From: Seison nebaliae
Lineage: Eukaryota > Rotifera > Pararotatoria > Seisonacea > Seisonidae
DNA: 64,000 nucleotides
NCBI GenBank assembly: GCA_023231475.1
Contig: JALJEE010002051.1
Location: 24,604-88,603 of the forward strand
Reading direction: 5' to 3'
Under the pieces are notes generated by a model. It was not told where the DNA came from. It saw only the letters and a program-made list of their open reading frames with translations, and made no database searches. Shown here piece after piece: positions 24,737-36,720 of the stretch (position 1 is the first letter of the stretch; the number at the start of each line of letters is the position of its first letter). Both the position numbers and the translations under genes were made by a program.

Positions 24737-27700
24737 ATGAAGCTCTCCCTAATCATCTTTTTCTTCTTATTCTACTCATCAATCAATTGCGATCGAGGTT
24801 CCTGCAAAATCTCTCCTTCTTAATATCATTTCCGTTAGTGAAGAAGTGTTTGAAAACTATCAACTTATCCACGAATGATACGGAACTATCTCTATTCGAT
24901 GATATTCATCGAAATTGTCTCATTGATATTAAGGCAACGCACAAGACATCGATATTCATTCAAATTTTGAAAGTTAAAAGAGAATTTTTCATTTTGAATC
25001 ATTCCATTCGATTTGATTTATATCATAGATCGATCATGAACAACAAAATAATTCAACAAAATTTCGTAAAGAAAATTTATTTACTGTTCGAACGATGGAT
25101 CATCATTTAAATCGATTTGTCGATTTATATCGAGGAACGATAAATTCTAAAGAACGATCCATATTCCATTTGGAGTCACAAAATTTCGTTCGAATAAATT
25201 TGAAAAAGAACATCGAGTATATTCGTCAATTCGTTGAGTTTATTATCAGAATTTCTATCAGTTTGCCTTTTCAATTTATTTCATCATCTCCTTCATCAAA
25301 AATCTTTTAGATGATCATATAGATTATGATAAATCGACAAATAAATTACATGGAAATAATGAAATTGACATCACAAAAGCCTTCCATCAAAGTCTCATGA
25401 CTCCACTCTTTTTCTGGGATGGAAAACACGGCTTCTCCAACCATTATCCATCATCTGCCGTCACTTTGGACAATGATGGTTTTACTATTTCCGCTTTTGA
25501 ATATGATGGAAAAGAATCATCAACTCATTATAAATTCATTAATATACTTCTGAAATTTGTTGAATATCAACCTTATTTCCATCGGATGATGGTCGATTTC
25601 CAAACTTTCTCCTCTTGGAACGAATCCGAAGAACAAGCGCTCAATTCCATCGAAGATGCTTTCCGATTACGATTACCACTCCAATGGTGTCTGAGTGATA
25701 TTTTGGATGGGAATGAATATAGTCTCATAACAATTCCATGTATGGTCAATCATACATTAATAACATTGAAGAAATTTCATTATGAAACTATTTCTTCCAT
25801 CCTTCTCAATCATCAATCGACGAATAAAATATTTATAAGACGGGTATTGCCCTCATCGAAATATGACGATGATTTGAATAAAATATGGAATAAAGGTTTC
25901 TTCAATTTCTCTCAAATGCAAATCAAACTTTTCACAACTTCAAGTTTTTTTTTTGTAAATTTCAAACAATTTACCAAGTTTCTCATTTTAAAGAGAAAAT
26001 GGAAAATTCGATTCATATCGATCGAGAAGAAGAATCAAAAAGAATATTAGTCGACGAATTGGAAGTGAATTGGTTGGGCATTGATGGGGAGTTTGGTGAA
26101 ACAAAAGTTCTCCAACCCATCAGTTCAACGGAACTACCGAAAATTATAAGGAAAAAAACGATAATTTTATCCGTTATCGAATATGAATTTCTCATAAAGA
26201 ATTTCTTTTATAATTCGATGTATATCAATCAATTGACGTTATGGAATAAACAAGTGAATTATTCGATCGAGAACATCGTCAATCAGAAATTTCTTCCTAT
26301 GAAAGACGATTATTTTCTGTTTTTTTTTCTTTTCATTTCTCATTCTCATTCTCTTTCAGACTGACCATCGAATATTCAGAGAGAATTGACAAATGGTTTT
26401 ATCTGCCCATTAACATATCGATTCATTCGACTAATATCAGTGAAATTATTCGTTTCGACGTTTTCAATTTGCCAAAATGTCAAAATTATTTTCGAGAGAA
26501 TGAAATTGTTTCATTTCCATTCGATATACCCAATTCGATTGTTGATTATATGAAATTGAAAGAATGTTCCCTCGATCTAGAGAAACGGGAACCGTTCTTA
26601 CTCCTCAATATAACGTTGACTGAGGTTTCTCAATTAATTCTCCATTTTCTCATCCATCGTCTTCTCTCCATTTAGATGGCGATGAATGAGAAAGAGAAAC
26701 AAATGAAAATTTTTAAGAATGGTACGGAAATTTTTAATCTGGACAAATATCTCAAAATCATTGGAGAGGATAAATATTATGGAAAATTATTAGAATTGTC
26801 CGAGTACGATTCGTTCACATTGACATTATCAGGAATTTATCTTTTCAAAAAATCGATCAATATCCATCTGAAATATATCAATAGAAAAGAATTACGTCAT
26901 TGTAACGTTTCGAATTTGGTTTATGATGAACAGAAAATTATTTATGTGAAAGAAGGCGAAATTAATGAGGTACATTCGCCTTTATTCCCTCACAATTATC
27001 TACCTGATCTCCAGTGCAAGTGGATGATCATCGCTAATTCGAGTAACAAACTAATTCAACATTCAGTCCAATCACAATTTATCATTAATTTCTCTCAACT
27101 ACATTTAGGATCACAATCTCCTAAAGTTCTACGTAATCGACGAGAACTTCAAGTATCGGATGGATGTAATCGATCAGACACATTCACCATTGGCGAATAT
27201 GATGTGGATATGATGACAGAATTGAACAATATAAAATTTTGTTACAATCAAAAACTTAACAGTATCATAACAACGGATGGTGAAGTGATTGATATGAATC
27301 AACCGTTCATGTTGATTTCACCAGCTGTTCGTATCAATTTCATTAGTGATTCATTTCATCAATCAACCGGATTTCAAGTTCGATATTCCGCTAACATCAA
27401 CAAATGTACGGAAACCAACGGTGGTTGTCAACAACGATGTCATATGAATGAGAAGAATGAACATAAATGTTCATGTTTCGACGGGTATGAATTACATCAG
27501 GAGAAATATTGTTATTTAAAAAGTTCTATCGATTTGATTATTTATCATTTGATTCTTTTCTCAACAATTCTTTTTTTTTCCTGTTTAGATTGTCGTTTTC
27601 AGAATGTTATGTTTCAACGACTTCAACAATATTTCACATATCCCAACAAACATTTCAATGTTCTCCAATCGAAATCTCTTCATGAAATGAGAGACTTGTT

Positions 27701-28475
27701 GGAAAAGAATGGGAAATATGTCGCTGAGAGTTGTCTCTCAATCAAAACTCGTCCGGGTCATCGTATTCATCTTCAATTCTTTACTATGTCCACTGTCAAT
27801 TGTTCCAGGAATAATCTGATAATATTCGATGGTTCTTCTGGAAATCTAAAGAACATAACGGGTGAATTATGTGGATTGGAATCATATCCGATGATTGTCG
27901 ATTCACTGTCGAACGTTCTCGTATTGAGATGGAAAGAAGAGTTCGAGAAAAGACATATGTTGAGGAAGAATTTATATAAACTAGTTAAACGGTCTCAGTT
28001 TAATTTCCGGTTGAAATGGTCGACATTGTGTGGTAGCAATCATCTGAGGAGTAATATCAATCGAATACGACGAATTTATTCTCATCCATATTTCGGGTTG
28101 AAAAATTACGGTAAACAATCGAGTAATTGCCAATGGATCATCACGGCTGAAAATGAGAAATTAGCAAATAATCAAATTAAATTATTGAGCCCATATGCAC
28201 AATGTGTGAAGATCTTCGTTGTACGTTATCATTTGGAGAAAGAATATTACAAAGATAAAAACGAATGTTTCGATTCATTACAAATTTATGATTTGGATGA
28301 GAATGAGAATAAAAAACTCATCACTAAATTATGTGGTAATCATTCAAACGAAACATTGACGTTTGTTTCGAAAGGAAGGAAAATTTTGATAAGTTTCTCA
28401 ACCGACTCAATTGCTTCATCCGATGGCTTCAAACTTTATTACACCTCCACCAAATGCCGAAACGGATCCAAATAA
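24737..28475 (+). CDS. Large secreted CUB-EGF-CUB-CUB protein
   Basis: Exon 1 (ATG 24737) encodes a clear signal peptide (MKLSLIIFFFLFYSSINC), followed by a phase-1 intron starting GTTCCT. The N-terminal ~600 residues (24.8-26.6 kb) are divergent and I could not assign a domain. From about 26900 the protein has a CUB domain (SPLFPHNYLPDLQCKWMI...), an EGF module (NKCTETNGGCQQRCHMNEK...CSCFDGYELHQEKYC, near 27395-27520), a short intron near 27520-27590, then two further CUB domains (SCLSIKTRPGH...CGLESYP and SHPYFGLKNYGKQSSNCQWII...DGFKLYYTSTKC), ending at TAA 28473. The order resembles the non-catalytic half of tolloid or C1r/MASP, or a cubilin fragment, but there is no protease domain. The reading frame around 25080-25130 does not join cleanly, so that part of the model is uncertain. 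Probably an extracellular binding protein. Confidence 0.65.
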
Positions 28476-29841
28476 AATTGGGTTGAGAGAATGAACTTCT
28501 AATTATTGACGTATGAAATCTCGAACACTTTCCAATTATCGAAACGTCTCACGATCATTTCCCTTCCTTTTATTCAAATAAATATTTTTATTTATAAAAC
28601 ATCATTTAACGACTTTAATGGTGATTTGGATACTTCATCAAAATCAGTCATCGAACAAAAAACTCATGAATAAATTACTCATTCATAAAAAAGTCATCCA
28701 ACGAATAAAATGAAAATAAAATCTTACTTTATTTTCCAGAGTTGATTGACTGACCATAAACAATATTGAGAGTTGAATTATATAAATTGGAACACATTCA
28801 AAATCTTGATAATATGCAAGAAACATCCAGATAATTAAAATGTCAGTATAATAGAGTTTATCTTATCTTCAATATTGAATTACTGAAAGAAGAAGTTCAA
28901 CAATCCAATTAATTTCAACGTTAGTTAATAGTATTATGATTCTTGTAAACGTCAAGCGACGGTTCAAGAAACATAATAAAATGAACGTAGTTGTCGTTCA
29001 CAACTTTCATGAAAATATTATTAGTATAATACGTATAAGAAACGTATAATGAAAAACCAAGATTTGTACGTAAATCATTTAATAATTTTATTCATGTTTC
29101 TATGGATGGAACTCCTAAATATATATTTTTTTTATTTATAGAATCAAATTCCTTCGGGGTAAAATAAAATAATATATATATATATATTTATATACAATTA
29201 ATTACTTCTTTTTAATACACGATTTTCAAGTCGTATCTACGTTACGGAAGGACAATATCTAGACAAGGTCACTCTCAATTATTGAGAACTGTATCATATA
29301 TCATTCAAATATATTTAGTAGAAAAATGATTCTTGAAGAGAATTCCTGTCAGTTTCACATTTAATCGAATTTTCATTTTGAGTATATGTCTTCATATATT
29401 TAATATAATTATATGATATATATATAGGTATGATATTTTCACCGGTTTCTTATATTGAAACACAAATTTTCATAGATCACACCGTTCTCGTACGTGTTGA
29501 AGAGTGTGTTGATTATTTGGAAGAAGAATTTTACAAGTGTCTATTTGCTTAATAGTCTATGATTCGATGATTAGAATGATTAATAATTTATTTTTTCCAT
29601 ATAATATACTTCAATTAATCATATTTCCATGCCATCATATCAAGGGAATAGGAAAGATAAAACTAAATAATGATTCATTTGATGATATGAAATAATGAAT
29701 AATTTTTATTCTCTTTTATCATGTTTACCTATCTCCAAATTGGAAAGGAATTTTCCATTCAATCCATTCCATAATTACCTGAAATAGAAATAAATTATTT
29801 GTTAAACCATCTTATCATCAGTTCGGTACTAATTCGTTAGT
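28476..29841. other. AT-rich intergenic region
   Basis: About 1.4 kb of very AT-rich sequence including TA runs near 29110-29205. No gene is seen. Confidence 0.6.
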
Positions 29842-30127
29842 ATGGCTAGTCTTCGAGAAATCTTCTACAAGTTCGACACCAACAATTCCGGTTTGCTTTT
29901 TCTATTATTTCACCATTTAGAAATGAACGATTTTAGGGACGATAACAAAATCGGAGGCGAGACAAGCATTGGAAGATTATTATACACAAAACAATATTGC
30001 GTTGCCCTCGTATGACAAAATTGAGGAAATGGTGAGAATAATGTTTGAGATTGGCGATAGTGATCGAGACGAAGAGATAACGTTTGAAGAATTCGCCAAA
30101 TTTTTCAAAGAAATGAACAAAAATTAA
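29842..30127 (+). CDS. Small two-EF-hand calcium-binding protein
   Basis: Two exons (29842-29890 and 29937-30127) joined across a 46-nt GTTTGC...TTTTAG intron give 79 residues. The first EF hand is FYKFDTNNSGTITKSEARQAL, with loop D-T-N-N-S-G-T-I-T-K-S-E carrying the usual D1, N3, S5 and E12 ligands; the intron splits this loop. The second is MFEIGDSDRDEEITFEEFAKFF, with an acidic loop. A calmodulin-like half protein; the partner is unknown. The stop codon lies 40 bp from the end of the convergent coiled-coil gene. The ORF is invisible in any single frame and is supported by exact phase joining within the calcium loop. Confidence 0.8.
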
Positions 30128-30166
30128 AATAATTTATTTTTTAATAGGAATTATCATTCAAAGGAA

Positions 30167-33024
30167 TTAAAGCATTAATTTATGATGCAGCACAGTCTCC
30201 ATATGTACCTAATAAGAAAAATGAAAAATTGAAATTTCTCTTTTCTAAGAACCAAAGAAAAGTAACATTCATATATTATTACTTGTTCTAGACCACTTTT
30301 GTCAGCTAATGCTTCCAAAGCAGCACCTCCACTTATTTCCCAATAGTTTAATAAAAGCCTGTGAAAAGAAAGAATTGCAATAATGGTTATTCAAATGGTA
30401 AATGAACGGTGAATAATCTGAGGCAGGTTTCATATCAACCGCACCAGGTGCTGTTGGAGGTGTGTAAACATGGCGTCTCACTTTATGAAATACACCATTC
30501 CATATACAAGTTTGAAGCATCCATGAATGCTCAAATTTGGGAGTCGGTTCCACACCTTTGATAGTAACAGCTACTTTCAAACTGCAAGTACCGTCCACTT
30601 CCACTGAGGTACTGGTAGCCGTACCGTCTAATGGATGAGTAGTAGACGCAGCAGTTTGGGCTGTAAATGTCCCTTTTCTTGTTTCTAAATCAGTTATTGC
30701 TTTGTCGAGAAGTGCCTTTTTTGCAGTAAAGTAGTTATAAGTGGAGGCTGAAAAAATTGTCAATGTTCTTCAATTAAATAAATTTCCACCTTCTATTATA
30801 GGTACGTCAGCTGGGTGATAAAATAAGGTAGCTGCCACATCTTCATAAGCTTTCTCTAAACAGAATTTATATAATTTGTTTATGGTCTTCAAAATAACCG
30901 AATGCTGCACCGACTGTTCCTTGAGAACTTAATTCTTAAAAATAGAGATAATTTATATAATGATATGCTTCTTCTTCTAACGTTCTTCTAAAGATGTGAT
31001 TTTCTTTTGTAATAATTCCTCTTTCTTTCCTTTTCCATTACCTAATTCTAAAGTCTCCTGAACGAATTCCAAAGCCTCTTCCAATTCTAAACGAGACGAA
31101 CATTTTCCATTATCTCATTCATTCAACAAATAGAACTTTTTATCGTTTCCTGATACTCCTTTTCTTTCTTTTCGATTGCCGCTTTATTCGATTGCTCTGC
31201 CATGACTAAAGAAACATGATATTTCATTAGTTTTAGTCAAAGATATTAAGATAAACCTAATTCCCCATATTTGCCCGCTATATTTCCCAATTTATATTTC
31301 CATAATTGTAATTGTCCACCCTTCATGCCCAATTCCACGTACATGTTCTTCGCCACTTCCATCAAAGTTTCATATTGTGATTCTATAAGAGAATAATTAT
31401 TAAGTTCTCTAGAAAAATTATTTAACTCGAATTTTCCGTTTTATTCAACATCGATTTCTTTTCTCTCAATAGTGCGTTTACCTCTTTCAAAATAGAAAGT
31501 TCAGTTAAAATAAGTTAATGCAACGAACCATCGGATAATTGATTCGATTCTTTCGTTTTCTTATCAATCTCGTTCGCTGTTTTATTCAATTCCAAATCTT
31601 AAAAATATTATTCGATTTTATCGAGAAGAAGAGAAAGATGTACTTGCCGAATTCAATGCAATGTTTCTGAGTGAAATCATATTTTTTTGTTCGTTGATTT
31701 CTATTTAAAACAAAAGTATGAAATTGACCAATTCGCTTAATGTCTTCAATCAAATAAACCGTTCATCAAATTCACCATGTCATATTTTAATGTATTGAGA
31801 TCGAGTTGTTTATTGGCCAAACCTTTTTCGATCGTCGACAATCCAGGTTCCCATTTGATGATCGGACTATTTCGCATGTTCGGACCGTAATACGATCGAC
31901 GACTACGTAATTTTTTACCTTTAGGCATCAGGAAATCATTTTCTTTTACTTCATTCAATTCCAATAACAATTCTTCAAAGTTCTTATCAATCTTATAATC
32001 TGATTTCAGAGGATAAAAATGATAATTATTTGAAATCAATCGAATGTTTAAGAAAGAAACTTCTTGGTTGACATAGTTGTAAATAACTGATTATCTTGTC
32101 GATGAGAATCATTTGCGAATAAATATATTTGAAATCGACATCAAGACGATTGTTGATGATAGCTCGTTGTAAATTATCGAAAATATTCGTAGAATTCGCT
32201 TCATGGACCATCAACAAATAAATCTTCTCCAATTCCTTCTTTCGCTCCATCAACGTCTCTTTGATCTTCTCAATATTCTCCTCTGAAAAACAGACGAAAC
32301 ATGAAAAAAAATTGAATTTAAAAAAACTTGCAAATTTCGAAAATTCCGTTATATTTTTTAATGTTTCACTGACATTGAAAAATTCTAATTTTGATGAATA
32401 AAATCGATGAGAATGAAAAGAAGAAACTTGAAGTGATTTGATAGAATTCTGTTAATTTCTCATTAACGTCCTTCTTTCGATTTGTCAATTTCTCATCTGA
32501 TCATAAATCGAATGAGAAACATTCTAATAATTTAGATAATTAACTTAAGTTATTTCTTTCGACTTTTGCCTTGTTCAATCGTTGATCTTATACGATATGA
32601 ATTTTATGAATAATTTATGAAAATTTGACTTAATTTATTTATTGATTCATGTTTAATTTTAGCGAAATATTTCAATTGAGAAATTTCTAAAGAAGATGAA
32701 TTAAAAGTAAGTTTGGACAAGTGATGAAATTGGAAACCTTCATTCTTGATCGATATGTCTCGTTTGTATCGTATGCGTTTAGCAGAGATGGAATCTAATA
32801 AAATTGAAACAATTTCAAATTGAACAATTATAAACTTTTTTTCAAATTATCAATCTTCGTTTTATATTCGAGAATACTTTGCTTGTATTCCTTCACCAAT
32901 TTCTCTCGCTTCTTCGTTTCGTCAATTAACATTTGAGAAACTTTTTCTTCTTTAGAAAGTGGTTGAAAACTATTTGACTGGTAAGCATTCTTGGAGAATT
33001 GTCGAGTTGGTGATTGACGACTGA
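30167..33024 (-). CDS. Many-exon coiled-coil protein with novel C-terminal domain
   Basis: About 17 small exons can be chained by reading frame, nearly all with phase-1 introns of 38-60 nt starting GTT. The first visible exon begins at about 33024 after a TTTCTCAG acceptor (SRQSPTRQFSKNAYQ...); the start codon was not found. Residues up to about 380 are charged coiled coil. A segment near 31930-31860 (KGKKLRSRRSYYGPNMR) interrupts it. The C-terminal ~150 residues differ: Thr/Ala/Val-rich and beta-like, with PLDGTATSTSVEVDGTCSLK, GVEPTPKFEHSWMLQTCIW and a final GGAALEALADKSGLEQ, ending at TAA 30167. I do not recognise the family. It may be centrosomal or ciliary given its neighbours, but that is a guess. 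Exon chain confidence is good; function is unknown. Confidence 0.65.
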
Positions 33025-34217
33025 CTGAGAAAAAAAATTAAAATATTTTTGCTTATTTTCTAAAAGAAATTGTTAACAGAAAAATGGAGATCTCTGATAA
33101 TCTGAAGAAGGAATTTGACAAATTATTCTTCAATGAAAGAATGAGAAATTAAACTGTAAAATTTCGACCTTACTACCGCCGTTCTATCTAGTCCATAAAG
33201 TGAGTGACCTTTTCCTCCCAAAACTGATTAATTATTATAATGAAAATTTTACCAGAAAAATTCAAACAATTACTTCTTGGCAAATAAGAGGGAGGGAAAT
33301 TGGAAGAAAACTCAAAAGTTGAGAAAAATAAAATGAAAATTGTGAGGAAAAACATTTCCATTTAGTATTATTCAAATGTAGTTCATTCCTAGAAGATCTA
33401 TATTTATAAGTTCTATTTAGTTTTAATTAAGTTACTGCTAAATAATTTTGTTGGATTCGTACTTCTGTATGGAAAACGAAATACATTGAAAACATTCCTT
33501 TTTTTCGATATTCACGTGGATTTGTGAATTGAAGGAAGAAAATTGAAAAAAGGAAAACTCAATTCATTTTCTTCTTGAATTTCAAAAATGTTTAAAATTA
33601 TATCGTACTTGATAATTTCGGACGTCAATAATAATTAATTTTCTCTCGAATAATATCGACACACTTATCTCATCAATAATTGATATTCATTCATTATTAG
33701 AATTTATTTTAATTTATAGAATTTAATTAAATTTGTGAAAAATAATTTCATTGAATTCTTTTGATAATTCTACAATATATATCAGATGAAATCGACCTTA
33801 GAAGGAAGTCAATTACTGATAACTTGTGTAGTGACTTATTTTCTTTACCTCGTTAAGTTGTCCCGACAGCATTTGATTTTATAATAAATAAGATTATAAA
33901 TTCAAATTTAATATGATTGAAATGGAATTCAAATAAAATGATTTTCAATCGAACAAATTGGATGAAAATTTGATAATTATTCGAACAATCGATAGATTTC
34001 ACCGGAACGAAAGATGAAAGTATTAATGGTTTTTATTTCATATGGTATGAATGAGGGGAAGATATTGAGAAGAAATTACGAAGGAATTTAGAGAAAAACA
34101 AAGAAAATTTTCAATTTGGAATATTATTAATTTTTGGCTTGTCTTGTCACGATTTGCGTCAATGCTGAACGTTCTGTAATAAGAGGACAATAACATTTTT
34201 AGTTGTTTTGACTATTT
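33025..34217. other. Intergenic region
   Basis: About 1.2 kb, very AT-rich. It probably contains the missing 5' exon of the coiled-coil gene and the promoter of the orphan at 34218. Nothing else is supported. Confidence 0.5.
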
Positions 34218-35267
34218 ATGCAACAGTCAATTGACACGTTTACACGAAAAAGTTTGATTGTTGAGTGTCCGAAAAAGAAATATTTGTGGGATAGATGTCT
34301 AATTTTGATGCGTCCTCCCAATAGAAATTCGTACGAATTCGCTGCTAATATCATTAGAGAATCATATAGTGAGATGGATTGGATTGGTGTGCGTGATAAA
34401 GTGCAACAAGGTATTTTGAGGATGTTGCAAGATAATCAATTTGACAGTCCACAGGAAGTCATCAAACAATTAGTCGTTCCTCTTATTTGTCTTTATTTCA
34501 ATCAGGGAACGCGAATTGCTCAAGTTATTCATCGATGTGGACGTGCCACTCGACGATTGTATGATATGGCCCAAGAGTATTTCCAATTGAATAATACGGA
34601 AACGGTCGATCCAATCGGAATAACATTACCACGATTGATGGTGGTGTGTCCGTTGGAGGCGATGATTGCTCAGACTAAACTTTTTGCTTCTCAATGTGGA
34701 GTACTGATGTATTATCGAGCGCCGTTAGTATATGCGTGTGGGAAAGCGTTGAGAAATGGAGTTTTAGGTGAGAAGATTTGTCGATTACATTTAAATTCGA
34801 GACAAGACATGGACGAATTGGAGACCGATCCCGACAATCAAGAGTACACTATCTACAGTTATTACGCCGACTTAGCCATTCAGTCGTTGACAGTGAGAGA
34901 TAAGCCTGTACTCCTCTTTCTCGCAATTGGTTATTCCATTTTTTGTGTGGCAAGAATATTCGTCGACGAGAAACAAGAGACAACAATCGGCACATGGACT
35001 TTTCGCACATCATTGGGAAGAGGCGAATATAACGTAATTCTTACACCAAGTGCTGTATGTGCAATTGATGCGATGGAGGACGATGAATATGAAATTGGCA
35101 TAACTGCCGATTATCCGGTCATGTTTCGATTTTTCAACGATAAGATCTTACCCAATGGATTCCGTCGGAATGTCGACAATTCGAAATATATGTTCTCCAT
35201 TTATTGTGTGGGTGAAGGCAACGAATTTATGACTAATCTAATGTATGTCAGTAGTATGGAAGATTAG
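34218..35267 (+). CDS. Intronless orphan protein, 349 aa
   Basis: An uninterrupted frame from ATG 34218 to TAG, much longer than chance in DNA this AT-rich. The protein looks globular, mixed-charge and Cys-containing, with an N-terminal helical half (DWIGVRDKVQQGILRMLQD, RATRRLYDMAQEYFQ), a central segment around PRLMVVCPLEAMIAQTKLF, one hydrophobic stretch (PVLLFLAIGYSIFCVARIFV) that could be a buried helix or a membrane segment, and a C-terminal beta-like part. There is no signal peptide. I recognise no family. Lack of introns in an intron-rich neighbourhood fits a retrocopy or an old captured gene, including possibly a virus-derived structural gene, but several ordinary genes here are also intronless. 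Coding status is likely; origin and function are unknown. Confidence 0.7.
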   Translation: MQQSIDTFTRKSLIVECPKKKYLWDRCLILMRPPNRNSYEFAANIIRESYSEMDWIGVRDKVQQGILRMLQDNQFDSPQEVIKQLVVPLICLYFNQGTRIAQVIHRCGRATRRLYDMAQEYFQLNNTETVDPIGITLPRLMVVCPLEAMIAQTKLFASQCGVLMYYRAPLVYACGKALRNGVLGEKICRLHLNSRQDMDELETDPDNQEYTIYSYYADLAIQSLTVRDKPVLLFLAIGYSIFCVARIFVDEKQETTIGTWTFRTSLGRGEYNVILTPSAVCAIDAMEDDEYEIGITADYPVMFRFFNDKILPNGFRRNVDNSKYMFSIYCVGEGNEFMTNLMYVSSMED

Positions 35268-35472
35268 GAATGAAACGCGAAAAAGTTTTAGTTAATTTAC
35301 AGAACATTTTTCATTCAATAAAATCTTCAACAAAATTCAATCAACATCTTAACTTTAACCAAAAACACATTGAAATATCAAAATTCTCCTAAACATCTTC
35401 TCCTCCTCCTTTTCTTTCTCCATCAGAAAATAAAGATGAATTGACTTATGTGAAAGTTTATGAGAAGAAATA

Positions 35473-36233
35473 TTAATTTTCCATCTTATTCACTAATTCA
35501 TTCAATTTGTTCTCGTCGTCAGCTAAATGAAAAAATTTTTAAATATAATATAATAATAAATTTTAAAAGAAGAATAATGAACTTGCATGAGACATGAGCC
35601 ATTCTAATGAATCGAATTGAACGTTCATTATCTTTTCGATGTTGAGGAAGGTGTTCGACGAATCTACTTCTTTCATATTCACTCCTTCATCTTCCAATTG
35701 TGTTTGGATATCACTCATTTCCACATTCATATCTCGTAATTCACCGTTCAGTCGTTCTACCATCCCGAACATTTCCAGACGACTCTGATTCCAATTAAGA
35801 TCTTCACGATCTACCAATTCTAACAAATTCGTCGAATTCTCACAAACCTAAATAATCCATAAGAACTATTAATGGCATTTGATATGCAATGGAATAAGAA
35901 CCTCTTTTTCGATGGGTTGAAGAAGATCTGAATTCATATTATTCTGTTCATTCTCAATATATTGTAATTCGTCTGAGAGACGTTTCTGTGATTTTTTCGC
36001 ACCATCCAAATCTTTCTCTAATTTATCCAACTAAAAATAATCGAATACAAATCCAATAAAAATTTAAATGAAACTTCTGTAAAATTCTTCATCAATACCA
36101 TATCCATATTATTCAATTTTTCCGTCATTCGATAAAATTTATATTCATAATCACTCAATTCCATATTCCATCGATTGATATGTCCCTCCAGATCGTTGAA
36201 AGTTGACGATTTCGTTTCTTTATTCATCATCAT
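35473..36233 (-). CDS. NUP62: Nup62 coiled-coil domain protein, no FG repeats
   Basis: Four exons (36233-36075, 36030-35902, 35847-35583, 35522-35473) add up to 603 nt, exactly 200 codons plus stop; introns start GTTTCA, GTTCTT and GTTCAT. The protein aligns along the whole C-terminal (Nsp1_C) coiled-coil domain of Nup62: TFNDLEGHINRWNMELSDYE, the KKSQKRLSDEL...DLLQPIEKEV segment, the EDLNWNQSRLEMFGMVERLNGEL helix and FDSLEWLMSHA. Human Nup62 has 522 residues with an N-terminal FG-repeat half; here the protein begins directly at the coiled coil. An in-frame TGA lies 18 nt upstream of the ATG, and the 480 bp up to the divergent TBC1D32 start encode no FG-like sequence. This part of Nup62 pairs with Nup54 and Nup58 in the central channel. 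Confidence 0.85.
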
Positions 36234-36720
36234 TATTTTAAAAAAAAATCACCGTAAAATCTGCATTGAAAAGAAATGAGACATGAAATTTTATTATTAA
36301 TATTATTATTCTTTAAATATTCTCCAATTTTAAATTACATAATTTAAATCGAAGAATTTCTTTTCAGAAGGATATTAAACAATCTATTAGAAATCACCAT
36401 TAAATAATTTAGCGCGGTTTTAATACCGAATTTGCGGACATTCCCCTATCGATTAGGAGGAAGAAATGATGAATAAAAATGTATCGGACGTCAATTATTG
36501 ATGGGAAAAGTGTAAATCGATTGGTCAATTCATATTTTGTCGTTATGTTAAATAAATTATTTATTAATTTCAAAAGTTATGATAATCGAGAGGAAAAAGG
36601 AAAAGCCAAAAAATTTGAAGAAAATATCGAAGTAGAAAGATGGGGAGAAAGGGAAAAGAATCCACTTTAAATTTCTCAATAAACGAGCTGTCGCCATAGT
36701 AAAGGTGAAAACAAAAAAAA
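36234..36720. promoter_or_regulatory. Divergent promoter region NUP62 / TBC1D32
   Basis: The 487 bp between two head-to-head start codons must serve both genes. No TATA box or other element was identified with confidence. A possible splice acceptor upstream of the NUP62 ATG (about 36278) may mark a 5' UTR intron. Confidence 0.45.

Noticed and set aside
29160-29430. TA runs as a possible transposon end or promoter
   Set aside because: Simple AT-rich sequence with no inverted repeat or target duplication found.
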